Source of the DNA: an uncultured Ruminococcus sp. | GTDB taxonomy: Bacteria > Bacillota > Clostridia > Oscillospirales > Ruminococcaceae | Reading direction: 5' to 3' | DNA length: 47,501 nt | Assembly (NCBI GenBank): GCA_902776945.1 | Contig: CACYSH010000002.1 | Coordinates: forward strand, 10,818 to 58,318 | Shown here: in pieces, positions 33,740 to 41,542 of the stretch | How positions within the stretch are numbered: position 1 is the first letter of the stretch | Layout of the letters: each line of letters starts with the position of its first letter | Notes under the pieces: generated by a model | Seen by the model: only the letters and a program-made list of their open reading frames with translations | Database searches by the model: none | Told to the model about the DNA's origin: nothing | Translations under genes and position numbers: made by a program

Positions 33740-34507
33740 ATGAGAATACTATTTATCGGAGATGTGGTCGGAAATTCAGGCATTGAAATACTGGAAAACC
33801 GTCTTTACAAATTAAAGCGAGAATACAAGGTCGATTTTACCATAGTAAACGGAGAAAATTCGGCAGTCGGCAACGGCATCAGCAGAGCTTCATACGAACG
33901 GCTGGTGCGGCTGGGCGCGGACGTTGTTACGGGGGGGAATCATTCCTTCCGCCAGCGCGGCTCGGAGGAGCTTTTCGAGGAGTTTGAAACGCTTCTCCGC
34001 CCCGCCAATTATCCCGAAGGCGTAGCGGGCAGGGGCGTTTACACAGCGGATATTTTTCCGCATAAGCTCGCAGTCGTGAATCTTATGGGAACGGTTGACA
34101 TGGAGCCGATCGAAAACCCATTCTTTTTCGCCGATAAAATAATCAGCGAGCTTGACACGCCCAATATCATCATTGATTTTCATGCCGAAGCTACTTCGGA
34201 GAAAAAGGCGCTGGGGCATTACCTCACGGGCAGAGTAACGGCTGTTCTCGGCACGCATACCCATGTGCAGACCGCCGACGAAACGATTTTGGGCGGGCAT
34301 ACGGCTTACATTACAGACGTTGGTATGTGCGGTCCAGAGCTTTCGGTGCTGGGCGTGGATATTGACATTGCCGTGCGCAAGCTGAAATACCATACTCCCG
34401 TGACCTTCAAGCCGAGCGAAAGCGCTCCTTTCATTAATGCCGTTATCATTGATATTAATGAAAATTTGGGCAAAGCTAACAAAATAGAACGTGTTATTAT
34501 GAGATAA
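33740..34507 (+). CDS. ymdB: YmdB-family metallophosphoesterase
   Basis: A 255-residue calcineurin-type phosphoesterase. Metal-binding motifs: FIGDVVGNSG (residues 5-14), NGENSAVGNGIS, GGNHSF (GNH family motif), DFHAEATSEK and GTHTHVQTAD. In Bacillus subtilis YmdB hydrolyses 2',3'-cyclic nucleotides and affects biofilm and motility. There it lies next to spoVS; the same ymdB-spoVS order occurs here, with metK in front instead of rny. No clear Shine-Dalgarno is seen before ATG 33740, so expression may depend on coupling with metK. Confidence 0.93.
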   Translation: MRILFIGDVVGNSGIEILENRLYKLKREYKVDFTIVNGENSAVGNGISRASYERLVRLGADVVTGGNHSFRQRGSEELFEEFETLLRPANYPEGVAGRGVYTADIFPHKLAVVNLMGTVDMEPIENPFFFADKIISELDTPNIIIDFHAEATSEKKALGHYLTGRVTAVLGTHTHVQTADETILGGHTAYITDVGMCGPELSVLGVDIDIAVRKLKYHTPVTFKPSESAPFINAVIIDINENLGKANKIERVIMR

Positions 34508-34530
34508 TCAACAAAAAAGAAATTACATAC

Positions 34531-34559
34531 TTGAAATAATCCGAGAAATGTTGTATAAT
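34531..34559 (+). promoter_or_regulatory. Promoter of spoVS
   Basis: TTGAAA (34531-34536), 17 bases, TATAAT (34554-34559), just after ymdB. It has a housekeeping form rather than that of a sporulation sigma factor. Confidence 0.8.
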
Positions 34560-34644
34560 TAATTGAGAAAGAACTTCGCGTTTTGTGCGGTCGTATTTTT
34601 TTTCTTTCGGTATTATCATAAACCCTTGTCGGGAGGTCATGCTT

Positions 34645-34905
34645 ATGGAGATATTAAAGGTTTCCTCAAGATCTGTTCCCAATTCGGTAGCGGGAGCAAT
34701 TGCGGGAGTTATCCGTGAAAGCGGGTCTGTTGAGGTGCAGGCGGTAGGCGCAGGCGCAGCAAATCAGGCGATAAAGGCTGTTGCTATCGCAAGAGGTTAT
34801 CTTGCTCCTGTCGGCATAGATATGATATGTATACCCTCCTTTGCAAATGTAGCTATCGACGGCGAGACCAGAACGGCTATCAGGCTTATCTGCGAGGAAA
34901 GGTAA
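34645..34905 (+). CDS. spoVS: Stage V sporulation protein S
   Basis: An 86-residue protein that matches SpoVS along its full length: MEILKVSSRSVPNSVAGAIAG at the start and GETRTAIRLICEER at the end. The ATG at 34645 lies eight bases after GGGAGG; an ATG at 34639 is too close to it. SpoVS is a small Alba-like, probably nucleic-acid-binding protein needed for normal sporulation in Bacillus, but it also occurs in non-sporulating bacteria. It has its own promoter. A family A repeat begins three bases after its stop codon. Confidence 0.97.
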   Translation: MEILKVSSRSVPNSVAGAIAGVIRESGSVEVQAVGAGAANQAIKAVAIARGYLAPVGIDMICIPSFANVAIDGETRTAIRLICEER

Positions 34906-34908
34906 AAA

Positions 34909-35126
34909 CTATAAATGAGCATTTGCGCAAAACGTGGGCAAACCAAAAGCCTTAGAAAGGGTTTCCCCCGGGGTCTGAGCGTTTCAAACATCGTGAGAAA
35001 TAGCAAATTGCCGATTTTAATTTGCAAAAGAGCGCAGCGATTTTTGCAAAGAAACTGCACAAGTCTGCATATTCAGACAGGAGCAGAACCGCATTTTGTA
35101 TAATTACCCGAAAACGCTCATTTATA
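34909..35126. repeat. Family A composite element, copy 4
   Basis: Runs from CTATAAATGAGC to GCTCATTTATA. The interior is the reverse of 36789-37090, but lacks about 110 bases, including one end and the middle of a family B unit. AAATTGCCGATTTT (a lone B end) lies inside, near 35007. Confidence 0.75.
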
Positions 35127-35182
35127 AAGCCAAAAAATCATATCACGATAACCGTAATACTGTATTTATGATTCGATCTCGT

Positions 35183-35219
35183 GCAGGGATACGCTGGCAC
35201 AGCGTTTCCCTGCTTTTTT
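35183..35219 (+). terminator. Strong terminator with no gene directly upstream
   Basis: GCAGGGA-TA-CGCTG pairs with CAGCG-TT-TCCCTGC, then TTTTTT. It lies between the family A repeat and the ABC ATPase gene. It may end spoVS transcripts that read through the repeat, or a short unannotated RNA. Confidence 0.85.
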
Positions 35220-35249
35220 ACATCACATTTATTCAGAGGACTTAACATT

Positions 35250-35939
35250 ATGGAAAAGGTCTTGTCCTGCACGGGACTGTCAAAATATTACGGCGGACTT
35301 CCGGCGCTTTCCGACGTTTCGGTAAATCTTTTTGCCGGAAGGACAACCTACCTGACGGGCGGCAGCGGCTCGGGAAAATCGACCTTTCTGCGCCTTGCCG
35401 CAGGGCTTATCAAGCCTACGGAGGGCAGGATAACCGTATGCGGAATGCGCCCCGGAGCCGATACGAACGAATCGGTAGCTTTCCTGCCCGACAGAGATTT
35501 TCTTCCCAACGATGAAAAGCTGATAGATATTGTCCGCTTTTATTCGGTGTTTTTCAAAAATTACGACACCGACAAGGCTGCCAAAGCTCTTCACACGCTT
35601 AACGCCGATATGACCAAGCGCTTCGGAGCTTTTTCAAGAGGAATGCGTGCCAATATACAAACGGCGATAATTGCGGCAAGGCGGGCGAAGTTGTTCCTGC
35701 TTGACGAACCCTCTCTTGCCTGCGACATCGACTCGCGGGAATTTCTGCTTGAAACGATTTTTGATAAAGTAAGAGAAAATACGGCGATCATAATTTCGTA
35801 TCCCGATCTTTTCGGCGAACGGCTCGGAGTTTATGTTGATGATGTATTAATGCTGAAAAACGGCACCGTGATGTTCTGCGGAAACGCTGACGATTATCTG
35901 AGCGGCAGCTGTTTCCAGAATGACGAGGTAATAACATAA
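35250..35939 (+). CDS. ABC-2 type transporter ATPase
   Basis: A 229-residue ATP-binding subunit. Walker A is GGSGSGKST (residues 38-46), the Q-loop position reads LPDRDF, the signature loop is the degenerate FSRGMRANIQ, and Walker B is LFLLDEPS. The short length and FSRGM signature resemble BcrA/YtrB-type ATPases for small ABC-2 exporters. The ATG at 35250 follows AGAGGA. The stop is two bases before the permease start, so they form a two-gene operon ended by the terminator at 36744. The substrate is unknown; drug or peptide export is typical of the group. Confidence 0.92.
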   Translation: MEKVLSCTGLSKYYGGLPALSDVSVNLFAGRTTYLTGGSGSGKSTFLRLAAGLIKPTEGRITVCGMRPGADTNESVAFLPDRDFLPNDEKLIDIVRFYSVFFKNYDTDKAAKALHTLNADMTKRFGAFSRGMRANIQTAIIAARRAKLFLLDEPSLACDIDSREFLLETIFDKVRENTAIIISYPDLFGERLGVYVDDVLMLKNGTVMFCGNADDYLSGSCFQNDEVIT

Positions 35940-35941
35940 CA

Positions 35942-36688
35942 ATGATAAACTCCCTGAAACTTATTGTATATGAGCTTAAACGTTCGATACGCACAGCCAT
36001 ACCACTTATCACGATACTACTTACAGCAGAAATGCTCTTCTTTTTTGCCGTATCGGTCGCCGGCTCGAAAGGTCTGCTGCTTCCGGGAGGGATGATGTAC
36101 ACTTTCCTGCCCGGACTGTTTTACATGATAGCGCTTGTTGTTCCGCTGACGCTTTTCTTTAAAACGACTATCGGGAATGAAACGCTGCTTATCCGCAGTC
36201 TCCCCGTCTATCCCGATACACCGCTTTCGGCAATGATGATCTCTTCCATAATATGGTCGATAGTCGCCGAGCTTTTCCGCACGACAATATGCGCCTTTGC
36301 CCTGATGATGACGGAATCTGTCACGGGAATCAGCCGCAGCGAAATGTTTGTACTGCTTTTTTCCGTTTACGGAATGAGCGGCTATGTGATGACGGTGACA
36401 AGGAACGTACTTGCTATCGTATGCTTGCAGCTGTTCATATCAATGATAATGCTGCTTGCCGCAATGTCTCACCGTTACAGAAAGCTGCTGGCGATGATCT
36501 ACGGCATGACAGGCGGCGGGATCATATTTTTTGCGTTTGCGGTTCTGTGGTCGGAAACCGCAGAGGATACCTCGTCGGATGCGGCTTTTTTTCATTATCT
36601 GCCGCAGATAATTTGTCTGCTGTGTTTTATTACGCTTTTCGGGATAGTGTCTGCGTTCATTATGAAGCATCGTCACGAAAGCTGCTGA
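35942..36688 (+). CDS. ABC-2 type transporter permease
   Basis: A 248-residue integral membrane protein with six predicted TM segments (about 16-36, 48-72, 96-120, 138-162, 177-198, 216-238). It has no large extracellular domain. The position two bases after the ATPase gene and the hydrophobic pattern support an ABC-2 permease; the sequence itself is poorly conserved. The cytoplasmic N-terminus (MINSLKLIVYELKRSIRT) matches the usual start. Confidence 0.85.
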   Translation: MINSLKLIVYELKRSIRTAIPLITILLTAEMLFFFAVSVAGSKGLLLPGGMMYTFLPGLFYMIALVVPLTLFFKTTIGNETLLIRSLPVYPDTPLSAMMISSIIWSIVAELFRTTICAFALMMTESVTGISRSEMFVLLFSVYGMSGYVMTVTRNVLAIVCLQLFISMIMLLAAMSHRYRKLLAMIYGMTGGGIIFFAFAVLWSETAEDTSSDAAFFHYLPQIICLLCFITLFGIVSAFIMKHRHESC

Positions 36689-36743
36689 AATAGCATAAAA
36701 CCAAAACAGTGCGAAGATCGGGAAAAATCATGGTAATCACATA

Positions 36744-36782
36744 AAAAAGGACTGCTTTCCAAAGGCGGGAGCAGTCCTTTTT
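36744..36782. terminator. Terminator after the ABC-2 operon
   Basis: AAAAGGACTGCT pairs with AGCAGTCCTTTT over twelve bases, followed by a T-rich tract. It could work in both directions. Confidence 0.92.
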
Positions 36783-36788
36783 ATTATG

Positions 36789-37095
36789 CTATAAATGAGC
36801 GTTTTCGTGGGATTGTTCAAAATGCGGTTCTGCTACGGTTGGAGTGTGCTGACTTGTGCAGTTTCTTTGCGAAAATCGCTCCGCTCTTTTGCAAATTAAA
36901 ATCGGCAATTTTTTCGTTTCCGCTCAATTTTGCAGAGCTATTCGATCGTAAGTTTTTGTTAGCCTTTCTTGAAATTGCCGATTTTAATTTTGTACGGACT
37001 GGATTCTTGCTATTTCTCACGAGACTTTGACCGCTCAGACTTTTTGGAAACCCAAGACTTTTGATATGCCCTTACTTTGTGCTTTTTGTGGGTTT
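36789..37095. repeat. Family A composite element, copy 5, containing family B copy 4
   Basis: Begins CTATAAATGAGC and reads as the reverse complement of the copy at 34909, with an intact family B unit (36898-36985). No second CTATAAATGAGC-type end is seen; similarity fades near the phosphofructokinase stop codon. Confidence 0.7.
36898..36985. repeat. Family B element, copy 4
   Basis: An 88-base unit with perfect 14-base ends AAAATCGGCAATTT and AAATTGCCGATTTT, in the opposite orientation to copy 1. Confidence 0.85.
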
Positions 37096-37104
37096 GAGAT
37101 TTAC

Positions 37105-38316
37105 TCACATCTTGAAATGCACAGGCATACCGTTCCTCATTTTTATGTCCACCTCTCCGCGTATCAACGGCAGGAAGTATTTTATCGCTTCATCGGAAAT
37201 ATTATTACCCGCCACGTTTATCCACTCGCGGGGAACGAACTTTTCCTTATTCGCCATAAGCGCAGTATCGGCGCTTTCTATCGTAACGACATAAGGCTTA
37301 TCCGAAATGCGGCGGAACACCATAGTCACGCCCGTTTCGCCGCGCATAGCCGCCTTTACCGCTTCGGCACCGATAGCCTCCGCCTCGTCGATGTCCGTCT
37401 TTGAACAGATATGGCTGGAGCAGCGCTGCATTACATTCAGCTCGATAGAACGCACCTTGCAGCCTATCTCGTCGCGGACAAGCTGTTCAAGCGCCCTGCC
37501 CACGCCCGAAAGATACATATGCCCGAAGTTATCGGAAACGCCGCTCCGCACGCCCGAAATGTCAAGCTCTATGCCCTCCGAGACCGCCACTATTACCGCC
37601 CTGTGCTTTGCGCATTCGGCTCTTACGTCCTCTAAGAAACGTTCGGTGGAAAATTCGCTTTCGGGCAGATATATCAGGTGCGGCGCGACCTCTTCGTTTG
37701 CCCGCAGCAGACAGGAGGACGCAGCAAGCCAGCCCGTGTGCCTTCCCATTACCTCGATTATCGTCACCGAATCAAAGGAATATACCGAGCTGTCGCGGAT
37801 TATCTCCTGAACGCTTGCGCAGACGTATTTGACCGCCGAGCCGAAACCTGGCGTATGGTCGGTAACGGGCAGATCGTTGTCTATCGTTTTGGGTATACCG
37901 ATAAAGCGTATTCCCGAGCCTATTCTCGTCGCGTATTCGGACAGCTTCTGCACGGTGTCCATTGAATCATTGCCGCCGATATAGAAAAGCGCCTCGATGC
38001 GGTGCTTGTCCAGCACCCCGAAGATACGGTCATAGATCTCAGCGCCGTTGTTATCCTCATAGGTACATTCGGGCAGCTTATAACGGCAGGAGCCAAGCAC
38101 GGTAGCGGGAGTCTGCCGCAAAAGCTCCATATCTTCATTAGTTCGTATAACCCGTTTCAGGTCGATAAGGTCGTCGCCTATTATGCCTTCGATACCGCAT
38201 TTCGAGCCGAACACAGCGTCTATCCCCTGTGTTTTGAGCGCTTGTCTGAAAACGCCGACCAGCGATGCGTTGATTGCGCAGGTAGGTCCGCCCGATTGTG
38301 CCACAGCTATATTCAT
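37105..38316 (-). CDS. pfp: 6-phosphofructokinase, pyrophosphate-dependent type
   Basis: A 403-residue glycolytic enzyme that phosphorylates fructose 6-phosphate. Motifs: AQSGGPTCAINASL (5-18), GGNDS (114-118), PKTIDND (142-148), MGRHTGW. Asp117 and Lys143 replace the two glycines used by ATP-dependent enzymes, which marks the PPi-using group and makes the step potentially reversible. The ATG at 38316 follows GAGAGG; an upstream ATG at 38334 lacks a site. The promoter at 38405 gives a leader of about 85 bases with one hairpin (TGCCGC/GCGGCA, about 38367-38389). Confidence 0.9.
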   Translation of the reverse strand: MNIAVAQSGGPTCAINASLVGVFRQALKTQGIDAVFGSKCGIEGIIGDDLIDLKRVIRTNEDMELLRQTPATVLGSCRYKLPECTYEDNNGAEIYDRIFGVLDKHRIEALFYIGGNDSMDTVQKLSEYATRIGSGIRFIGIPKTIDNDLPVTDHTPGFGSAVKYVCASVQEIIRDSSVYSFDSVTIIEVMGRHTGWLAASSCLLRANEEVAPHLIYLPESEFSTERFLEDVRAECAKHRAVIVAVSEGIELDISGVRSGVSDNFGHMYLSGVGRALEQLVRDEIGCKVRSIELNVMQRCSSHICSKTDIDEAEAIGAEAVKAAMRGETGVTMVFRRISDKPYVVTIESADTALMANKEKFVPREWINVAGNNISDEAIKYFLPLIRGEVDIKMRNGMPVHFKM

Positions 38317-38404
38317 TCCGTCCCAACCTCTCATTAATAATATTGGCGATTTATTAAAAGAGCTGCCGCGCAATGATCGTGCGGCATTTTCTCATCGCAA
38401 TAAT

Positions 38405-38433
38405 ATTATAATATAAATCCGAATGAAAGTCAA
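38405..38433 (-). promoter_or_regulatory. Promoter of the phosphofructokinase gene
   Basis: On the minus strand TTGACT (38428-38433), 17 bases, TATAAT (38405-38410). Confidence 0.85.
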
Positions 38434-38517
38434 TGAATAAAGTGATAATTATTGCAAATTTTATCATTTATTGCGATTTTAATTTTCAAACCACTATTCG
38501 CGGCTTACGATCGACAT

Positions 38518-38697
38518 AATAGACTTCCTCGAAAACTAACGCGCACCGCCTGTCGAAATCTTTTGCCATGCTGCTTCGTTGTCCTCCTCACCGTGCGCCA
38601 GCACGGTGGCATTAACGAAGTTAATGCAGTCGTCCGCCTCGCATCATGAAAAAATCTTTCGACATTCGGCACACGTTAGTTTCCGAGGAAGTCTAAT
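38518..38697. repeat. Family D palindromic element
   Basis: A 180-base imperfect palindrome. The 24-base ends (AGACTTCCTCGAAAACTAACG left, CGTTAGTTTCCGAGGAAG right) differ at two positions. Inside are TGTCGAAA pairs and a CACCGTGC/GCACGGTG hairpin. Non-coding. A family F palindrome abuts the right end. Confidence 0.8.
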
Positions 38698-38722
38698 GTA
38701 GGGCGGGGGATTGCTCCCGCCC
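38697..38722. repeat. Family F GC-rich palindrome, copy 6
   Basis: GTAGGGCGGGGGATTGC then TCCCGCCC, directly after family D. The bases to 38846 hold one more repeat fragment (GTAGGGGCGTACTTACATG) and no gene. Confidence 0.75.
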
Positions 38723-38846
38723 GTTGCCATACCCGATGTTTATGCAAATATTGTAGGGGCGTACTTACATGAAACTTGTTCATGCAAGCATCCGTAAGTT
38801 GCCACGCCGTGACGAATCTGCCGAGCTTTGCGCATATAATTGCCTT

Positions 38847-39587
38847 TCACTCCGGCTTGCTGCAAAATACATCGATAGCACCGGCGGCGAATACCGCAGT
38901 TCCATCACCGCCTGCCTTGTCTATGTTCTCCTTAAATTCGCCGTCGGCGGCGTACATCTTCCCGAGCGAGGAAAGCATTTCATTACCGCAATTATAGTAA
39001 TGTTCCGAGATGTAAGCCTTTAGCTTTGCCACAAGCTCCTGAACCTCGCCGTCGTAAACCGACCTGCCGCGAAATCTGCCCAGCTCCGCAAAGATGCTCA
39101 TCAGACCGTCGGCGATACCCTTGTTTTCCTTAGCCGTGCGCCCCGCCGACTTCCCGGAATACTCGGCGTACTCCTTTGTATCGCCCCAACTTTCCTTTGC
39201 GCGTTTAGCGTATTCTTCGAGCTTAGTGTTATCAAATATACCGAACTCCATTTTTATCTCTCCTTTTTGTCTGAGTTTTACTTCACGGGCGAAGGCTATC
39301 ATCTTTTCAAGGCGCTCCTTCTTCATTGTCAGCAGTTCTATCTGCTGGTCGAGCGCTTTCATTCTGTCAAATCCCGGCGCGTCGAGAATATCCCCTATCT
39401 CGGCAAGAGAAAAATCAAGCTCCCTGAACAGCAATATCTGATGCAGCCGCTCCAGCGCCATATCGTCATACAGCCGATAACCCGCCTCCGTGCGCTCCGA
39501 AGGCTTAAGCAGCCCTATCTTGTCGTAGTATTGCAGAGTGCGTATACTCACTCCCGTCAGCCTGCTTACCTCTAACACCGTTTTCAT
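38847..39587 (-). CDS. MerR-family regulator with TipAS-like ligand domain
   Basis: A 246-residue transcription regulator. The N-terminal MerR winged helix-turn-helix is clear (VLEVSRLTGVSIRTLQYYDKIGLLKPSERTEAGYRLY). A dimerisation coiled coil follows (about 75-110). The C-terminal TipAS-like domain (about 125-246, FGIFDNTKLEEYAKRAKESWGDTKEY) is known in this family to bind antibiotics and other bulky ligands. The ATG at 39587 follows GGAGGAGG. Its promoter has a 19-base spacer with a dyad, as expected for autoregulation by a MerR protein. No efflux pump lies next to it, so other targets are elsewhere. Confidence 0.93.
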   Translation of the reverse strand: MKTVLEVSRLTGVSIRTLQYYDKIGLLKPSERTEAGYRLYDDMALERLHQILLFRELDFSLAEIGDILDAPGFDRMKALDQQIELLTMKKERLEKMIAFAREVKLRQKGEIKMEFGIFDNTKLEEYAKRAKESWGDTKEYAEYSGKSAGRTAKENKGIADGLMSIFAELGRFRGRSVYDGEVQELVAKLKAYISEHYYNCGNEMLSSLGKMYAADGEFKENIDKAGGDGTAVFAAGAIDVFCSKPE

Positions 39588-39613
39588 GTGCCTTACCTCC
39601 TCCGTGTGATTAT

Positions 39614-39644
39614 ATTATAAACTATTACGCAGCGTCAGGGTCAA
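39614..39644 (-). promoter_or_regulatory. MerR-type autoregulated promoter
   Basis: On the minus strand TTGACC (39639-39644), 19 bases, TATAAT (39614-39619). The spacer holds an imperfect dyad, ACCCTGACG and CGTAATAGT. A long spacer with a dyad is the MerR-activation layout. Confidence 0.75.
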
Positions 39645-39781
39645 GTGCTTCGGCAGAAGTTTGTAGAAGTGCATAAATATTTTAGTAAATGACATTGATT
39701 TTTGCACTTTAATGTAGCTTTAGCGTTCATGCCGCCCCCTCGCCAGTGCATTGGCGCTGGATCCGGTGTAAGTCCTTTGTT

Positions 39782-39895
39782 ACTGTCAATCACTTAAGCA
39801 CTAAAGAGGAATTTCTCTAATATTAGAATTGCCTTATATTATGCGGAAATGAAATTTGTATCGGCAATACAATAATCCTTAAGTGATTGACAGTG
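39782..39895. repeat. Family E inverted-repeat element with 11-base target duplication
   Basis: Ends ACTGTCAATCACTTAAG (39782-39798) and CTTAAGTGATTGACAGT (39878-39894) are perfect inverted repeats. AGTCCTTTGTT flanks both sides (39771-39781, 39896-39906). The 114-base interior has no gene. It split an older GGATCC-type repeat. Confidence 0.9.
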
Positions 39896-39940
39896 AGTCC
39901 TTTGTTTTGCGGGGGTCGTAGGTTTTGCGATTATAACAAA

Positions 39941-39975
39941 AAAGCGGTTATTGCATTCAGACAACAACCGCTTTT
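39941..39975 (-). terminator. Terminator after the BspA-like gene
   Basis: On the minus strand AAAAGCGGTTGTTG pairs with CAATAACCGCTTT, followed by TTTTTG. Confidence 0.85.
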
Positions 39976-40006
39976 GGTTCTGAAACTGTTTTACTTCATG
40001 ATCGAC

Positions 40007-40579
40007 TTACTTAACAGTAACGGTCACTACTCTCTGGCTGATATTTGAAGTATCCCACTTACCGTTTACCTTAGCCACAACTGCGAGCTTATAGGTCTGT
40101 CCGGCTTTCAGCTTGGGCGAGGTGAATGTAGTGGCAGAGGCGGGAATATTCTTAACCTGAGCCTTCCACTTACCCGAACTGTACACAGCAATACCATAGT
40201 ATTCAGCGCAGTCTGCCGGAGTCCATGTGAGTCTGAATCTATGAGACTTGGTATCGTGAGCAACAGCGACAACAACAGGATAAATGTTCACAGCAGAATA
40301 GCCGTACTCGAACGTTGCGCCTGTCAGAGCTTCGTTGCCCTCGCCGACAGTAATGGCGGCAAACTGCTCCTTAGTGCTGTTATACTTACCCTTCCTCAGA
40401 ACATCGCAGGCACCGAATGCCTTATCGCCAACAGAGGTCAGGCTCTTGGGCAGAGTTATCTTATTGAGCGACTTGCAGGAGTAAAAAGCAACACGGCAAA
40501 ATACAGTAAAATCGTGGCAGTAAACGTTTACTTTTATCTTTGCAAGATTAATTATATCACACGAAATTAGGTATTTCAA
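40007..40579 (-). pseudogene. 5'-truncated BspA-like leucine-rich repeat/fibronectin III protein
   Basis: The coding frame of up to 190 residues begins with about 28 residues of no known type (MKYLISCDIINLAK...) and no signal peptide. It then enters mid-repeat: VAFYSCKSLNKITLPKSLTSVGDKAFGACD is one LRR_5 repeat, followed by the cap TKEQFAAITVGEGNEAL and a fibronectin III-like domain (about 95-190, RLTWTPADCAEYYGIAVY). Intact members are large, secreted and have many repeats. The most likely reading is a remnant of a surface adhesin that lost its front part, though a normal terminator remains. No ribosome binding site was found at 40579. A short functional protein cannot be excluded. Confidence 0.6.
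40519..40532. promoter_or_regulatory. Perfect AGTAAACGTTTACT palindrome
   Basis: A 14-base palindrome that includes the GTAAACGTTT 10-mer also found at 10459 and 15415. It lies at the broken front of the BspA-like remnant, where an operator of the original gene could have ended up. Confidence 0.4.
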
Positions 40580-40750
40580 TTAAAAATATATGATTTATTT
40601 GCAAACATATTATACAAATTAACACGACAAAATATGAATGAGATAAAAAAATATGAATTAGATAATTTTTTAACAATTAAAACAAAGTATGACTGTAATT
40701 ATGGACATTACGGACATCTGATCCGTGCTTTTGTTCAAGCCTTAATTGAC

Positions 40751-40787
40751 AAAAAGACCGCACCGGAACTTTCCCGGCACGGTCTTT
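40751..40787 (-). terminator. Terminator after the coat-type gene pair
   Basis: AAAGACCG (40753-40760) pairs with CGGTCTTT (40780-40787), and CCGG pairs with CCGG inside. The T tract follows on the minus strand. The bases 40580-40750 are AT-rich with no gene seen. Confidence 0.85.
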
Positions 40788-40807
40788 AACGATAATCGGT
40801 TCAGCCG

Positions 40808-41059
40808 TCAGCGCGAGCCAAACTTCTGTCTGAGCTGATCTACCTTGTGCTGTTCGGCATTTTCGGCGCTGTACCAGCCGCGGCTTTCCATTGCGGAATA
40901 TATCTGCGACTGCATACCGAGCGATTCATTCAGAGCGCTGCTGAACACGCCGTGAACATGGTCGGTCGAGGACTCGATAGCGCCGTGCATATAAAGGTCG
41001 CACACGCCCTTTTCAAGTCCCAGAAGATCTTCCATAACATCTCTGTCGTGCATTTCCAT
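40808..41059 (-). CDS. CotF-like spore coat protein
   Basis: An 83-residue protein resembling the short CotF/coat group: MEMHDRDVMEDLLGLEKGVCDLYMHGAIE, then a SALNESLGMQSQIYSAMESRGWYSAE stretch typical of these ferritin-like helical coat proteins. The ATG at 41059 follows AAGGAGG at nine bases; longer readings upstream run through the neighbouring small gene in another frame and were rejected. It is the second gene of a two-gene operon with the 59-residue gene upstream. Localisation to the spore coat is inferred from the family. Confidence 0.85.
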   Translation of the reverse strand: MEMHDRDVMEDLLGLEKGVCDLYMHGAIESSTDHVHGVFSSALNESLGMQSQIYSAMESRGWYSAENAEQHKVDQLRQKFGSR

Positions 41060-41073
41060 GAGCAAAAACCTCC

Positions 41074-41253
41074 TTATCTGCCGAGCAAGCCGTAAAGCTC
41101 GCCGTAGAGCCTGCCGTGACGCTGTGAGAGCTGACAGACAAGCTCTTTGAGCGAGCTGTCGGAAAGCTGTTCGCTTGCTTCGCGGCATTTTGTCTCGAAA
41201 AACTTCTCGTGTCCGAGAGCGTCCCCGATATACAATAATTCTTTGTCAGTCAT
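41074..41253 (-). CDS. Small helical protein next to the CotF-like gene
   Basis: A 59-residue protein starting MTDKELLYIGDALGHEKFF and ending RLYGELYGLLGR. ATG 41253 lies seven bases after GGAGGAG. The stop TAA overlaps the ribosome binding site of the CotF-like gene (TAAGGAGG), 14 bases before its start, which supports translational coupling. The LGHEKFFETKC...QLSQRHGRLYGEL pattern predicts a two-helix hairpin like the small coat-associated proteins often paired with CotF. It is too short for most gene finders' length limits. Function unknown. Confidence 0.8.
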   Translation of the reverse strand: MTDKELLYIGDALGHEKFFETKCREASEQLSDSSLKELVCQLSQRHGRLYGELYGLLGR

Positions 41254-41339
41254 ATCGACTCCTCCTTTTCTGATGTAAGTAGTATTGCACGGAGAAAGTC
41301 GTTTTATTCATGCAAAAACAAAAAAACGCAAAGCAATGA

Positions 41340-41490
41340 ACAGACACGGGATCCAGCACCCGTGCGCTGGCGAGGGGTCAACCGCACGAACAAGTTCGTG
41401 CCAAGGCGAGCAGCCCCATATGCGCCGCAGGCGCACCAAACGCAAAGCTCACATACAAAGCAAATCGTTATTATCCGCAGAATTGACCAT
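41340..41490. repeat. Dispersed repeat segment, inverted match to 27280-27345
   Basis: Contains CACGGGATCCAGC, GCGCTGGCGAGGGGTCAACC and GCACGAACAAGTTCGTGC, matching the inner part of family A copy 3 in reverse. No gene here. Confidence 0.6.
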
Positions 41491-41542
41491 TCAAAATTAA
41501 AATCGGCAATTTCAAGCAAAACCCACAAAAACAAGCAAAATG

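Noticed and set aside
38450-38846. Small ORFs over the family D and F repeats
   Set aside because: They lack ribosome binding sites and encode only repeat-derived sequence.
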